A stretch of DNA of 24,514 bases, taken from positions 1 through 24,514 of the forward strand of contig JBFGCM010000057.1 in assembly GCA_041581135.1 (NCBI GenBank). The letters run 5' to 3'. Of this stretch, positions 1-6,706 are shown one piece after another. This DNA comes from JBFGCM01 sp041581135. GTDB lineage: Bacteria; Actinomycetota; Acidimicrobiia; Spongiisociales; UBA5794. A program made the translations under genes and the position numbers. The stretch's first letter is position 1. Each line of letters begins with the position of its first letter. The notes under the pieces are model-generated. The model made no database searches. It was not told where the DNA came from and saw only the letters and a program-made list of their open reading frames with translations.

Positions 1-1
1 C

Positions 2-400
2 GAGTTCCGGCACATCGTCGACCAGCATCTGGAGTTCCAACGGTGGCTGGGATTGCATGTCGTGACGGACGCTGCGGTCGTCGCGAAGTCAATTCACCCG
101 GAGAGTGCTCTCTTTCAGTCATGGCTTGACGAGGCACAACTCCAGGCAGAGCAAGACTGGATCGTTGTGACGGGGCTCCTGACGATCGAGTCGTTCTCTC
201 CGTCAGCGGACCAAGACCCAACCGACAGTCTCAGACAGATGTTCGTTGGGGTATCGAGTTCTGAGGGCATCCGAACCCTCGACTCTGCGTCCGGTCAGCT
301 CGTGAGCGAAGGCGGACCAATCGAGCTCCTGTTCCTTGACGTCACGCTGGCGCAGACTTCGGAAGGAGACTGGCTCTTGTGGGAAACCAGCGCATCATGA
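2..400 (+). CDS. 3' end of an unknown protein (5' end outside window)
   Basis: The frame is open from base 2, so the gene probably begins upstream of the window; a TTG at 53 is the only internal start that gives a shorter version. About 132 residues are visible, without a membrane segment in this part. The end alternates strands and polar turns (DVTLAQTSEGDWLLWE), a pattern also common at the end of NTF2-like/SnoaL folds, but that is only a resemblance. Its TGA at 398-400 overlaps the ATG at 397 of the PKD protein, so the two are very likely co-translated and may act together at the cell surface. Base composition here is visibly less GC-rich than from about 540 onward. I do not recognise the family. 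Confidence 0.6.
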   Translation, partial: EFRHIVDQHLEFQRWLGLHVVTDAAVVAKSIHPESALFQSWLDEAQLQAEQDWIVVTGLLTIESFSPSADQDPTDSLRQMFVGVSSSEGIRTLDSASGQLVSEGGPIELLFLDVTLAQTSEGDWLLWETSAS

Positions 401-1302
401 GGAGTCGGACGAACGTCATCGCAGTTGCGCTACTCCTGGTTTCTCTGGTGTGGCCAGCGATGCCAGCGAGTGCACACACAAGACCCGGATGTACCGTTGG
501 TTCGTCCAGAGCATTCTGCGAACACACCCACCCCGGTGGTGGCACACCGCCGGCGAATCCCTTCTTGGTCTTCGACAAGGGGTGGGGGTCGTGGTCGCCG
601 GGGTCGACGTTGTGTGACGGGGTCGCCGGAGGGGAGGGGCGGCCCCGAATCATCCGCAACCTGTACTGGCTGGAGGGACCGGCCGTACCGGGCCTGGTGA
701 CCACCACCGACTTCGGGCACTCCTACGGCTCCGGGGACATCGTCCCCAACGCCCCGCTCACCTCAGGGGGCGACCCGGCCCGGTTCGGGGCCGAAGGCTG
801 GGTGTGGGACACCGGTTGCGGCGGCACCCTGGTGGAGGACCTCTACGAGTCGGTGTCCGAATCCCTCCCGGAACCCGAGTTCGGGACCAACCCTGCCGGA
901 ATCGGCATCACCGGCCTCGAGACCTGGCTCTGGTACGACGGCGCCGCCACCTCGATCCCCAGCTTCGGGATGGAGTGGACCGACCCCATCACCGGGATCG
1001 ACTACGAACTCGAGGCCCGCGCCGAGATCGCCCAGTACGTGTGGGACATGGGGGACGGCACCACGATCTCCTCCCCCGTGCCCGGCTCCGGCGACGATCT
1101 GCCGTACTCCAAGGCGGCCGGCCACACCTACGAAACCAAAGGCTTCTACGACGTCACCCTCACCGTCACCTGGACCGGGGAGTTCCGCTGGCGCACCGTC
1201 GGCGACCCCTGGCCTGCCTGGCAACCCATGACCGGCACCTGGTCCCCGTCCATCACCCAGACGTACCAAGTCGACCAGATCGTCTCCCGCAACACCGGAT
1301 GA
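397..1302 (+). CDS. Secreted PKD-domain protein
   Basis: This 301-residue protein starts at ATG 397 by ATGA overlap with the previous gene; a GTG at 379 would add six residues but fits the signal peptide less well. Residues 1-26 form a Sec signal peptide: basic start, hydrophobic VIAVALLLVSLVW, cleavage after PASA. The mature protein begins with a Cys/His/Gly/Pro-rich stretch containing aromatic-rich segments. Around residues 205-260 is a PKD-type beta-sandwich signature: YVWDMGDGTT, then GHTYETKGFYDVTLTVTW. PKD domains are extracellular binding or spacer modules, so a surface or secreted role is inferred; no catalytic domain is visible. It ends 23 bp from the convergent large gene at 1326. 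Confidence 0.8.
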   Translation: MRSRTNVIAVALLLVSLVWPAMPASAHTRPGCTVGSSRAFCEHTHPGGGTPPANPFLVFDKGWGSWSPGSTLCDGVAGGEGRPRIIRNLYWLEGPAVPGLVTTTDFGHSYGSGDIVPNAPLTSGGDPARFGAEGWVWDTGCGGTLVEDLYESVSESLPEPEFGTNPAGIGITGLETWLWYDGAATSIPSFGMEWTDPITGIDYELEARAEIAQYVWDMGDGTTISSPVPGSGDDLPYSKAAGHTYETKGFYDVTLTVTWTGEFRWRTVGDPWPAWQPMTGTWSPSITQTYQVDQIVSRNTG

Positions 1303-1325
1303 GACGTCCCGCCGATGAGGGGGTC

Positions 1326-3734
1326 CTACGGTCGCTCAACTGTGGAGGCGTCGTCCCGGTCGACGAGGTCGGCGATCGTGGCGATGCGCAGGATCGAGTC
1401 GAGCACGACCAGCGCCAGGCCGGTCTGCGTCCGTGCCCACTCAGCAAATCGCTGCTGCCAACGGATGATCGCATCGAGCCACGCACCGAGCTGCGAGGTA
1501 TCCGACGCGCTGTCCGGGGGAGCCGGAGGTTCCGCCTCGGGCGGAAGGTCCGGCAAGTGGCCTCCGTCACGGAGCCGGGTGATCAGCTCGTAGCGCAGCT
1601 CGGCAGAGCCGAGGTCGGCGTCGGCATCTGCGGTCGCGTGCACCTCGTCCAGGTTGGCCGTTGGCCACACGAGCTCTGCGACGCCGGCCACCCCGGCTCC
1701 GACGCCCCACGACACCAAGCCGCCCACCAGCGCAGCGGGCCACGAGATCGACAACGCACTGAACGCCACGGCGCTCATCACCGCCAGTCCGATCGCCCGC
1801 CGCCGGTTGGCGGAATCCTCCGCCCGAGCGGATTCGACTCTCACGGCGAGCTCGATGGCACGGATCCGCGCCCACGCGTAGCCGAGCTCGTCTTCGATGG
1901 CGAGCAGCGCCGCCTCGCCTCCTACGGCGTGGGCAGCTACGAGCTGGTGGACGACGTATTGAAAGTAGAAGCCGTAGAGGGCGTCCGCACCGGCAGGTGA
2001 CACCACGAGGACCCGAATCAGCTGATCGATCTCGTGCGGCGTCAGCTCGAGGTCGCCGATGCGCTCCAGCCTCCCCCTGGCACCGCCTCTCGAGGAGTCC
2101 TCCTGCACAGCCAACCGGTCCAGGTACGGCGCCACGACCGCAGCCAGGGCCGGCTCCATACCCGGCTGAACGCCACCGGCACTCAGCACGGCGCGAAGCA
2201 CCGACTGCGTGGCAGCGACGGCGCCGGCCGTGGGCATGCCGGTCGCCGGATCGACGGTGCCGGGGATGTCCGCCAGTAGCTCGACCAGCGCCGCCAGCGT
2301 GTCGGGGTCGTACCCGAGTTCCGGGTCGAGCAGATCGGCCGGATCCGCGACGGCCAGCATCAGCTCGACGCCGGCGTCGAGTCGTGCGATCTCCGCGAAG
2401 AAGAAGCGCCGAGAGTCATGGCCGAGGTGCCCGTCGACCCCCTCGATGCGGTGGAACCGCAGCCTGGCGACGGAGCCGTGAGGGAGGTAGGCCGCGGCCG
2501 CGGCGACCACGAAATCGGGGGCGAAGCCGGAGGCGACGAACAGGTACGACGCATCCAGGGTCAATGTAGGTCGGCCGCTGCCCAGATCTGCCTCGATCAG
2601 CTCCGCACCACCGAATCGGAGGTCGCCGGTTCGGGAGGCCTTCGCCAGCGCTACGGAGAACATCTCGACGACCTCACCGGGCAACGCGAATGCACCGACG
2701 CCGCCGTGATCGAGACCGGAGAGCTGCACGATGGCATCCGGGATGCCACTCGTTGCTTCCACGCCTAGCGCGTTGAAGAACGACGTGGCGAGCACCGCAG
2801 AGCTGTCGACGTCGGCAAGCGTTGCCGCCACCCACGACATCGTCCGGGCATCCTGATCCGCTACGGCCTTCGCGTGGAGCGCCGCCAGGACGGCTCCGGC
2901 CGCACGGCTTCGCGCCTCGTATTCGACGAGCGGGTGATCGACAACCCACCGATATGCGTCCGGAGCCGGCACCGAGGAGGCATCCACCAATGCCGTGCGG
3001 GTCCGAGCGAGGCGAGCGGACACCGCCGCCAAGTCGCGCGTGACGGCCGCCATCCGGGAGGTGAGCCGATCTACGCGATCCGGATCGGCAGGGTCGGGTG
3101 CGACCAACAGCGATTCGTACCATTCGTCCTCCAGCCCGGCCAGCTGCTGCTGCAACTCCTCGGCTCGGCGCTGGAGGCGGGCGACCAGTGCCGCCCCCTC
3201 ATGCCGCAGGTTCGCCAGATCCTGATACCACTGAGGGAACAACCAGGCCGGCAGCCCCGCCTCGGTCGGCGTCACGCCTTCCAGCATGGTGGCGGCTACC
3301 GCGACCAGGTCGTTCGGCGTCACTCCGAGAGCGCGCTGCGCGGCGCGCCGGCGCGCCAGCAGTTCGTCCAGGACCGGGGAGTTGTCCCCTCCCGCCCAGG
3401 CTTCGATCTGCTGCTGGAGACGCACGATCTCCTCGGCCGGCTGCGCAGCCTCGCTCTCAACTCCTGCCGTCGGCGCCGACACGTGCGGTACCGCCACGGC
3501 GGACGGCGCATCGATGGTGAGGCGGTCCAAGCACGCGGCACGGGCCTCGAGGTCGATTGCTCGGTCGTTGGCCTCTACCACCACAGCCACCAGCCGGTCG
3601 GCGGAAGCCGAGTACCGTCCTGTCGCCGCCAGAGCAGACAACAGCTCGGAACGCACCCGGGCGACCCGGTCTGCGACCCCTCGCAGGGCTTCAGCTCGGG
3701 CCCGCAACTGAGCCCTCGAGTACCGATACGTCAC
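1326..3734 (-). CDS. Large DUF6571-like protein with C-terminal membrane segments
   Basis: About 802 residues from GTG 3734; an in-frame TTG at 3758 would add eight. GTG is preferred because AGGTGG precedes it and the -10 box at 3767-3772 puts the transcript start almost on the TTG. The first ~130 residues are Ala/Arg-rich and helical, like the N-terminal helices of WXG/ESX-type proteins, followed by a coiled coil. The middle carries ATSFFNALG and related segments that resemble DUF6571 proteins of actinobacteria, a family without a known biochemical function (recognition from memory, moderate). Two hydrophobic helices lie near residues 650-690, followed by a short Pro-rich stretch and a final helix. 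No signal peptide and no toxin or catalytic motif is visible. A surface-associated or secretion-related role is inference. Confidence 0.75.
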   Translation of the reverse strand: MTYRYSRAQLRARAEALRGVADRVARVRSELLSALAATGRYSASADRLVAVVVEANDRAIDLEARAACLDRLTIDAPSAVAVPHVSAPTAGVESEAAQPAEEIVRLQQQIEAWAGGDNSPVLDELLARRRAAQRALGVTPNDLVAVAATMLEGVTPTEAGLPAWLFPQWYQDLANLRHEGAALVARLQRRAEELQQQLAGLEDEWYESLLVAPDPADPDRVDRLTSRMAAVTRDLAAVSARLARTRTALVDASSVPAPDAYRWVVDHPLVEYEARSRAAGAVLAALHAKAVADQDARTMSWVAATLADVDSSAVLATSFFNALGVEATSGIPDAIVQLSGLDHGGVGAFALPGEVVEMFSVALAKASRTGDLRFGGAELIEADLGSGRPTLTLDASYLFVASGFAPDFVVAAAAAYLPHGSVARLRFHRIEGVDGHLGHDSRRFFFAEIARLDAGVELMLAVADPADLLDPELGYDPDTLAALVELLADIPGTVDPATGMPTAGAVAATQSVLRAVLSAGGVQPGMEPALAAVVAPYLDRLAVQEDSSRGGARGRLERIGDLELTPHEIDQLIRVLVVSPAGADALYGFYFQYVVHQLVAAHAVGGEAALLAIEDELGYAWARIRAIELAVRVESARAEDSANRRRAIGLAVMSAVAFSALSISWPAALVGGLVSWGVGAGVAGVAELVWPTANLDEVHATADADADLGSAELRYELITRLRDGGHLPDLPPEAEPPAPPDSASDTSQLGAWLDAIIRWQQRFAEWARTQTGLALVVLDSILRIATIADLVDRDDASTVERP

Positions 3735-3766
3735 ACCACCACCTGTGCCGTCGCTCAATCATCGGC

Positions 3767-3795
3767 ATCTTATGAGATGTGACGTTACCTGACAA
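3767..3795 (-). promoter_or_regulatory. Sigma-70-type promoter of the DUF6571-like gene
   Basis: Read on the minus strand, TTGTCA (3795-3790) and TAAGAT (3772-3767) are separated by exactly 17 nt. This is close to TTGACA/TATAAT and fits TANNNT. It would start transcription near 3760, giving a leader of about 25 nt before the GTG at 3734. The -35 is inside the dyad at 3791-3803. Confidence 0.55.
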
Positions 3796-3816
3796 TAGTT
3801 GTCGTGAGACTCACGA
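3791..3816. promoter_or_regulatory. Two abutting perfect dyads, candidate operator
   Basis: GACAA-TAG-TTGTC (3791-3803) is immediately followed, sharing two bases, by TCGTGAG-A-CTCACGA (3802-3816). Both are perfect. The first overlaps the -35 hexamer of the promoter at 3767-3795, and the second lies just upstream of it, a usual geometry for a repressor site plus a second operator. Neither is followed by a T-run, so a terminator is less likely. Confidence 0.45.
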
Positions 3817-3927
3817 ACTCCCGTGACGCCACGGCATGCGACGGTCCGGGGCTGCCCGCCAGGCGACCTTGCGGCCCAGGGAACGGTGGGCGGCGATCCA
3901 GGGCTGATGGTACGAGGCGGCATTCAC
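3811..3927 (-). CDS. Possible 38-residue basic protein
   Basis: A GTG start at 3927 gives a 38-residue product containing SYHQPWIAAHRSLGRKVAW and ending in Arg/His-rich residues. It is listed because it follows two similar small basic ORFs on the same strand. No good ribosome binding site precedes the GTG, and the stop lies inside the dyad at 3802-3816. It may be chance. Confidence 0.22.
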   Translation of the reverse strand: MNAASYHQPWIAAHRSLGRKVAWRAAPDRRMPWRHGSS

Positions 3928-3962
3928 CGACCCGAGTCGGGGACAATCCTGCGGTCTCGGGC

Positions 3963-4094
3963 TCACCGCCAGACCCCCCAGCGGGTCCGGCGAGCCCGTT
4001 GGCGGATACCCCGGTGGCGCCGCCGCAGCACCACTGCCTGCAGGCGGAGGCTCTCCAGGTAGAGCGAACGGCTGAGATCGAGATCTGGAATCAT
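3963..4094 (-). CDS. Small basic protein, 43 residues
   Basis: ATG 4094 is preceded by GAGGGAG with a spacing of about seven, a good ribosome binding site. An in-frame ATG at 4109 lacks one. The product has an acidic start (MIPDLDLSRSLYLESLRLQ) and then a helix rich in Arg (VVLRRRHRGIRQRARR), ending GVWR. It has no signal peptide or cysteines. The helix pattern R-[LI]-Q-x-x-x-L-R-R-R-[HK]-R is shared with the neighbouring 48-residue ORF, which supports both being real. Small amphipathic Arg-rich proteins of this type are common and uncharacterised in actinobacteria; nucleic-acid or membrane-surface binding is only a guess. Confidence 0.42.
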   Translation of the reverse strand: MIPDLDLSRSLYLESLRLQAVVLRRRHRGIRQRARRTRWGVWR

Positions 4095-4213
4095 GACGTG
4101 CTCCCTCATGCGTTTCCGGGGGCAACGTGCCGGATCACGCCAGCAGCCCGCTTGCATCTGGGTTGCGCCGCCGGCAAGGGGCCGTTGCCACGCCGAAACA
4201 CCACAGGCACGCG

Positions 4214-4360
4214 TCACAGGGGAGGCCGGATGTCCGGGCGTGGTGCCAACGGCCTGCCACCGCTCGGGTTCGAGCGCTTTCTGCGGCGCAGCGCCGTCTG
4301 GATGCGCCTTCGCTCCAGGCGCATGGCACGGTCCGCATAGAAGGGGCCGTACACGGTCAT
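4214..4360 (-). CDS. Small basic protein, 48 residues
   Basis: The product starts MTVYGPFYADRAMRLERRR, continues IQTALRRRKRS, and ends in a Pro/Arg-rich tail. It begins with an aromatic-containing segment and then an amphipathic basic helix, like the 43-residue ORF downstream. GAAAGG lies only two bases before the ATG, so initiation may depend on the nine-codon leader whose TGA overlaps this ATG. It follows the terminator of the lipoprotein gene by about 65 bp and so may have its own promoter, though none is clear. No known family recognised. Confidence 0.42.
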   Translation of the reverse strand: MTVYGPFYADRAMRLERRRIQTALRRRKRSNPSGGRPLAPRPDIRPPL

Positions 4361-4386
4361 GTCCTTTCGGTGGTGTCGTCGAGCAT
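4357..4386 (-). CDS. Nine-residue leader ORF coupled to the 48-residue ORF
   Basis: ATG 4386 opens a frame encoding MLDDTTERT. Its TGA overlaps the ATG at 4360 in the form ATGA. AGAGGCGAG lies upstream as a possible ribosome binding site. Leader-coupled initiation would explain why the downstream start has its purine run too close. Such a short frame can easily be chance. Confidence 0.2.
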   Translation of the reverse strand: MLDDTTERT

Positions 4387-4424
4387 GACGCTCGCCTCTT
4401 GGGATCGCCCATCAGGTGAAACGA

Positions 4425-4448
4425 GAGCCCCGGGTCGCCCCGGGGCTC
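4425..4448 (-). terminator. Terminator of the lipoprotein gene
   Basis: GAGCCCCGGG (4425-4434) pairs perfectly with CCCGGGGCTC (4439-4448) around a four-base loop. It lies 11 bp beyond the stop codon of the minus-strand gene ending at 4460. On the minus strand it is followed by TCGTTT, a short T-rich run. Confidence 0.8.
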
Positions 4449-4459
4449 CGTCTCGACGC

Positions 4460-5044
4460 TCACGGGACGTACTGCTCCTGAATGTCCGTGATGGAGCCGT
4501 CGTCGACCTCGATCCAGATGCCGAGCATGAGGTCGCGATCCGCCGACTCGGTCACCCATTCCGCGTAGGGAATGGTGTCCTCGGTCGCGGGATCGCCGAC
4601 GTTCTCGTACCAGAGCACTTGGACATCCTTCGCCACGGTCACGGTGCGCGTAGCCGGATTCTCGTTGCGGACGTAATAACCATTCGGTGCCGGCGATTCC
4701 TCGCCGTCCTCCGCCGCAGCCTTGTCAGCGTCCTTGCCGCTGAACCAGCACGCCAGATCGAACTCGAGCTCATCAGCATCCGTCTTGGCGACGAAGCCGT
4801 ACCAGCGACCATCGGGCAGGTCACCCTCCCCCGGCGTGCAGCCGGAGCCGTCCGGAACCGGCGCCTTGGGCGGCTGGGTCGTAGGCGGCTGCGTCGTCGG
4901 CGGCGCGGTCGTCGGAGGCTGGCTCGTGGTCGGGCCGGGTCGGCCCGGATCATCTGGTCCGGCCGAGTCGGTTCCGCACGCCGCCGTCAGCAACGTGATG
5001 CCGAGTGCCACCACGAACACCCGCGCCACTGCCAATCGATTCAC
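4460..5044 (-). CDS. Secreted lipoprotein with Thr/Pro linker and an unnamed domain
   Basis: The start is GTG 5044, with AAGGAG seven bases upstream; longer readings of the frame lack any ribosome site. The 194-residue product has a lipoprotein signal (VARVFVVALGITLLTAAC), so Cys23 is probably lipidated and the protein sits on the outer face of the membrane. Residues 39-60 are a TTxPP-type flexible linker. The folded part runs from about residue 68 to 194 and contains LPDG (76-79), GKDADKAAAEDG (103-114), YYVRNEN (123-129) and an end reading IEVDDGSITDIQEQYVP. The same landmarks in the same order occur in the gene at 6008-6706, so the two are paralogues at domain level. No enzyme motif is visible. 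It is the last gene before a strong terminator. Confidence 0.85.
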   Translation of the reverse strand: MNRLAVARVFVVALGITLLTAACGTDSAGPDDPGRPGPTTSQPPTTAPPTTQPPTTQPPKAPVPDGSGCTPGEGDLPDGRWYGFVAKTDADELEFDLACWFSGKDADKAAAEDGEESPAPNGYYVRNENPATRTVTVAKDVQVLWYENVGDPATEDTIPYAEWVTESADRDLMLGIWIEVDDGSITDIQEQYVP

Positions 5045-5192
5045 CTGATCTCCTTTCAAACAAGGTGTGTGGATCGATGGTGAGGCTCGCCGCTTGGAGC
5101 CGGCTTGCGAACCGCCAGTAGCAACGACGCCGCACGAGCCGGGTCCCCCCTGGAGGCGGCACCGACACCGGTCACGATCGTGCGGGGCGAGC

Positions 5193-5855
5193 TCACAACT
5201 CCGGCAAGGGGGACTTCGTGAGCACCTCGTCGAGTAGGGGACGGAGCTCGGCGAGCGCTTCGGAGGTGAAGCTGACCGACACATCGTCCGGACCCGGGCA
5301 GCCCCCCTCGTCATAGGCGGCAGCGGCAAGCACGATCACGTCACCATCCTGGATGGCCGCGTACTGCACGTGACGCTCCGACGGCCGACCGTCCGGCATC
5401 TTGCCGGTGAACCCGAAGGTGGCGCCACGCACTCCACCGAGGTCGAAGCTGCGATGCGGGCTGGGAGCGAAGCCGTAATCGGCGCCGCAGCCCTGCTTGC
5501 GATCGGCCACGAACCCCGACAGATAGTCTTTCGCGATGGCCTTCAGGTTCGTGGCGTCGTCGGCTGCCGGATTCAGGAACCGAAACGAGGCGATCGGATA
5601 GGCCATGGCCTCGACCACGCCGGCCGGCTCGCCGTGACGGAAGACGCACAGCAAGGGAGCGTCCCCCTCGCATGCGCTGATGCTCCAGCCGCCGGACAAC
5701 TCGAGGACCTTGGTGGAATCCACCCAGTCCACCACCAGTCCTGCGTCATCAGGCCCGGGATCCTCTCCCTGCGGCGACGAGCCGTCCGAGACCACGTACA
5801 CCCCGAATACCACGGCCATCGCCATCGCGAGCGCGGCCATGACCTTTGCGTTCAT
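5193..5855 (-). CDS. Membrane-anchored secreted protein of unknown function
   Basis: ATG 5855 is preceded by a strong AGGAGGAGC ribosome site. The 220-residue product opens with a hydrophobic segment (VMAALAMAMAVVFGVYVVS) that is a signal anchor or uncleaved signal; no lipobox follows. The extracellular part has several cysteines (SACEGDAPLLCVF, KQGCGADYGF, EGGCPGPDD) that could form disulfides outside the cell. Alternating strands and a C-terminal helix (SEALAELRPLLDEVL) recall the PsbP/Mog1-like fold of LpqN-type surface proteins, but this is a loose structural impression. It does not share the domain of its two neighbours. It lies 148 bp upstream of the lipoprotein gene and 152 bp after the membrane protein gene, with a hairpin in the latter gap. 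Confidence 0.8.
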   Translation of the reverse strand: MNAKVMAALAMAMAVVFGVYVVSDGSSPQGEDPGPDDAGLVVDWVDSTKVLELSGGWSISACEGDAPLLCVFRHGEPAGVVEAMAYPIASFRFLNPAADDATNLKAIAKDYLSGFVADRKQGCGADYGFAPSPHRSFDLGGVRGATFGFTGKMPDGRPSERHVQYAAIQDGDVIVLAAAAYDEGGCPGPDDVSVSFTSEALAELRPLLDEVLTKSPLPEL

Positions 5856-5956
5856 TGCTCCTCCTACTGATGCGTGAGCACGTCCACCGTCGCCGGTGCG
5901 TCTTGGCGGCCTCTAGCAGCCGACTTGGTGTCGAAGCGATGCAGGCCACTCGACAG

Positions 5957-5988
5957 GAAGCCCGGCCGCCGACTGGCGACCGGGCTTC
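5957..5988 (-). terminator. Hairpin between the two envelope genes
   Basis: GAAGCCCGG (5957-5965) pairs with CCGGGCTTC (5980-5988), and inside it CGCC pairs with GGCG around the loop GACT. One unpaired C/A interrupts the stem. It lies 19 bp beyond the stop of the gene ending at 6008. No T-run follows, so termination may be partial. Confidence 0.6.
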
Positions 5989-6007
5989 ACTGCTGCTGAC
6001 CGCCGCG

Positions 6008-6706
6008 CTAGGCGGCGAAACCCGGCGCCGTGACAGGGGGAAGGACCGTTGGCGCCAGGTAGGGCTGTATGAAGCCGACCACGCGGCCGGCGTCGAACTC
6101 GAGTATCACGGGAAACGCGCCGGCCGTCAGGCCATACGTCGGCCAGGCGGCGGGGCCGCCCTCGAACATGATGCGGAGCTGTGTCATGTCCACCGTCACG
6201 GGGCTGATTCCGCCATCGGTGTCGTAGGTGAGGACCACGAACTCCGCATCCGGTGCGACCGGCACGGTGATGGTCTCGGACTCGTGGTTTCGGATGTAGG
6301 TGCCGCCGGAGAGCTCCTGATCGTGGCTGATGACACCATCGGCACGGGCTGCCGCCTCCGCGTCCTCCCCCACGAGGAGCCACGCCGGATCGACGACGAA
6401 CCCGTCACCGGTGATGGATCTGATGAGGGCAAAGCTCTCACCATCGGGCAGCGGGCCGATGACTCGGGCGGCGACCCGAGCGTCGATCGGATCGGCCGGA
6501 TTCCCCATGGTGACGTATGAGGCCGTCAACGCCAGCAGGGTCGCAGCGGCGAGGGCCGCTCCGCCGTGCGGGCGATGGACCCACACCCGCCGCCGCGCCG
6601 GGAGGCGACGCACTGGCGACGAGGCAGGGTCCACCGGCCGCAAACGGCGTCGGGGCCTGACGGCGGTGCCGAACGAGAAACGGGGATCAGGCGATGGCGA
6701 TGCCAT
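6008..6706 (-). CDS. Single-pass membrane protein with the duplicated unnamed domain
   Basis: From ATG 6706, which overlaps the end of the oxidoreductase gene by 20 bp, the product is 232 residues. No ribosome site precedes it, so translational coupling is likely; later GTG starts would shorten the Arg/Pro-rich cytoplasmic tail (residues 1-47). One membrane helix lies at about 48-66 (GGAALAAATLLALTASYV). The outer domain contains LPDG (86-89), GEDAEAAARADG (113-124), YIRNHES (137-143), VPVAPDAEF (148-156) and FDAGRVVGFIQPYL (204-217), matching the lipoprotein at 4460-5044 in order and spacing. The function is unknown. Co-location with a FAD oxidoreductase and BTAD regulator suggests one envelope response unit, which is inference. 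Confidence 0.75.
   Translation of the reverse strand: MASPSPDPRFSFGTAVRPRRRLRPVDPASSPVRRLPARRRVWVHRPHGGAALAAATLLALTASYVTMGNPADPIDARVAARVIGPLPDGESFALIRSITGDGFVVDPAWLLVGEDAEAAARADGVISHDQELSGGTYIRNHESETITVPVAPDAEFVVLTYDTDGGISPVTVDMTQLRIMFEGGPAAWPTYGLTAGAFPVILEFDAGRVVGFIQPYLAPTVLPPVTAPGFAA

Larger units (their letters stand above)
3735..4459. other. Gene-poor stretch with small-ORF candidates and control sites
   Basis: Between the DUF6571-like gene and the lipoprotein there is no ordinary-sized gene. Long frames on the plus strand here are Arg/Pro-rich and look like GC artefacts. The stretch holds the promoter and dyads at 3767-3816, small basic minus-strand ORFs at 3811-3927, 3963-4094 and 4214-4360, a nine-codon leader at 4357-4386, and the terminator at 4425-4448. 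The segment 4095-4213 shows nothing convincing beyond GC-rich inverted repeats. Confidence 0.6.

Noticed and set aside
804..2000. Long plus-strand frame across the end of the PKD gene and into the DUF6571-like gene
   Set aside because: The product is Arg/His/Pro-rich without domains, overlaps two well-supported genes and has no ribosome site. It is typical of open frames opposite or beside GC-rich genes.
3963..4559. Minus-strand frame of 198 codons in the gene-poor stretch
   Set aside because: It would read through the lipoprotein's terminator hairpin and its upper part is not protein-like. Only the last 43 codons, behind a ribosome site, look real.
4127..5083. Plus-strand frame of 318 codons opposite the lipoprotein gene
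   Set aside because: It is antisense to a lipoprotein with a clear signal, ribosome site and terminator. Its product is Arg-rich low-complexity.
5045..5192. Promoter or riboswitch before the lipoprotein gene
   Set aside because: The 148-bp gap has a strong ribosome site but no convincing -35/-10 pair or conserved riboswitch-like core that I can recognise.
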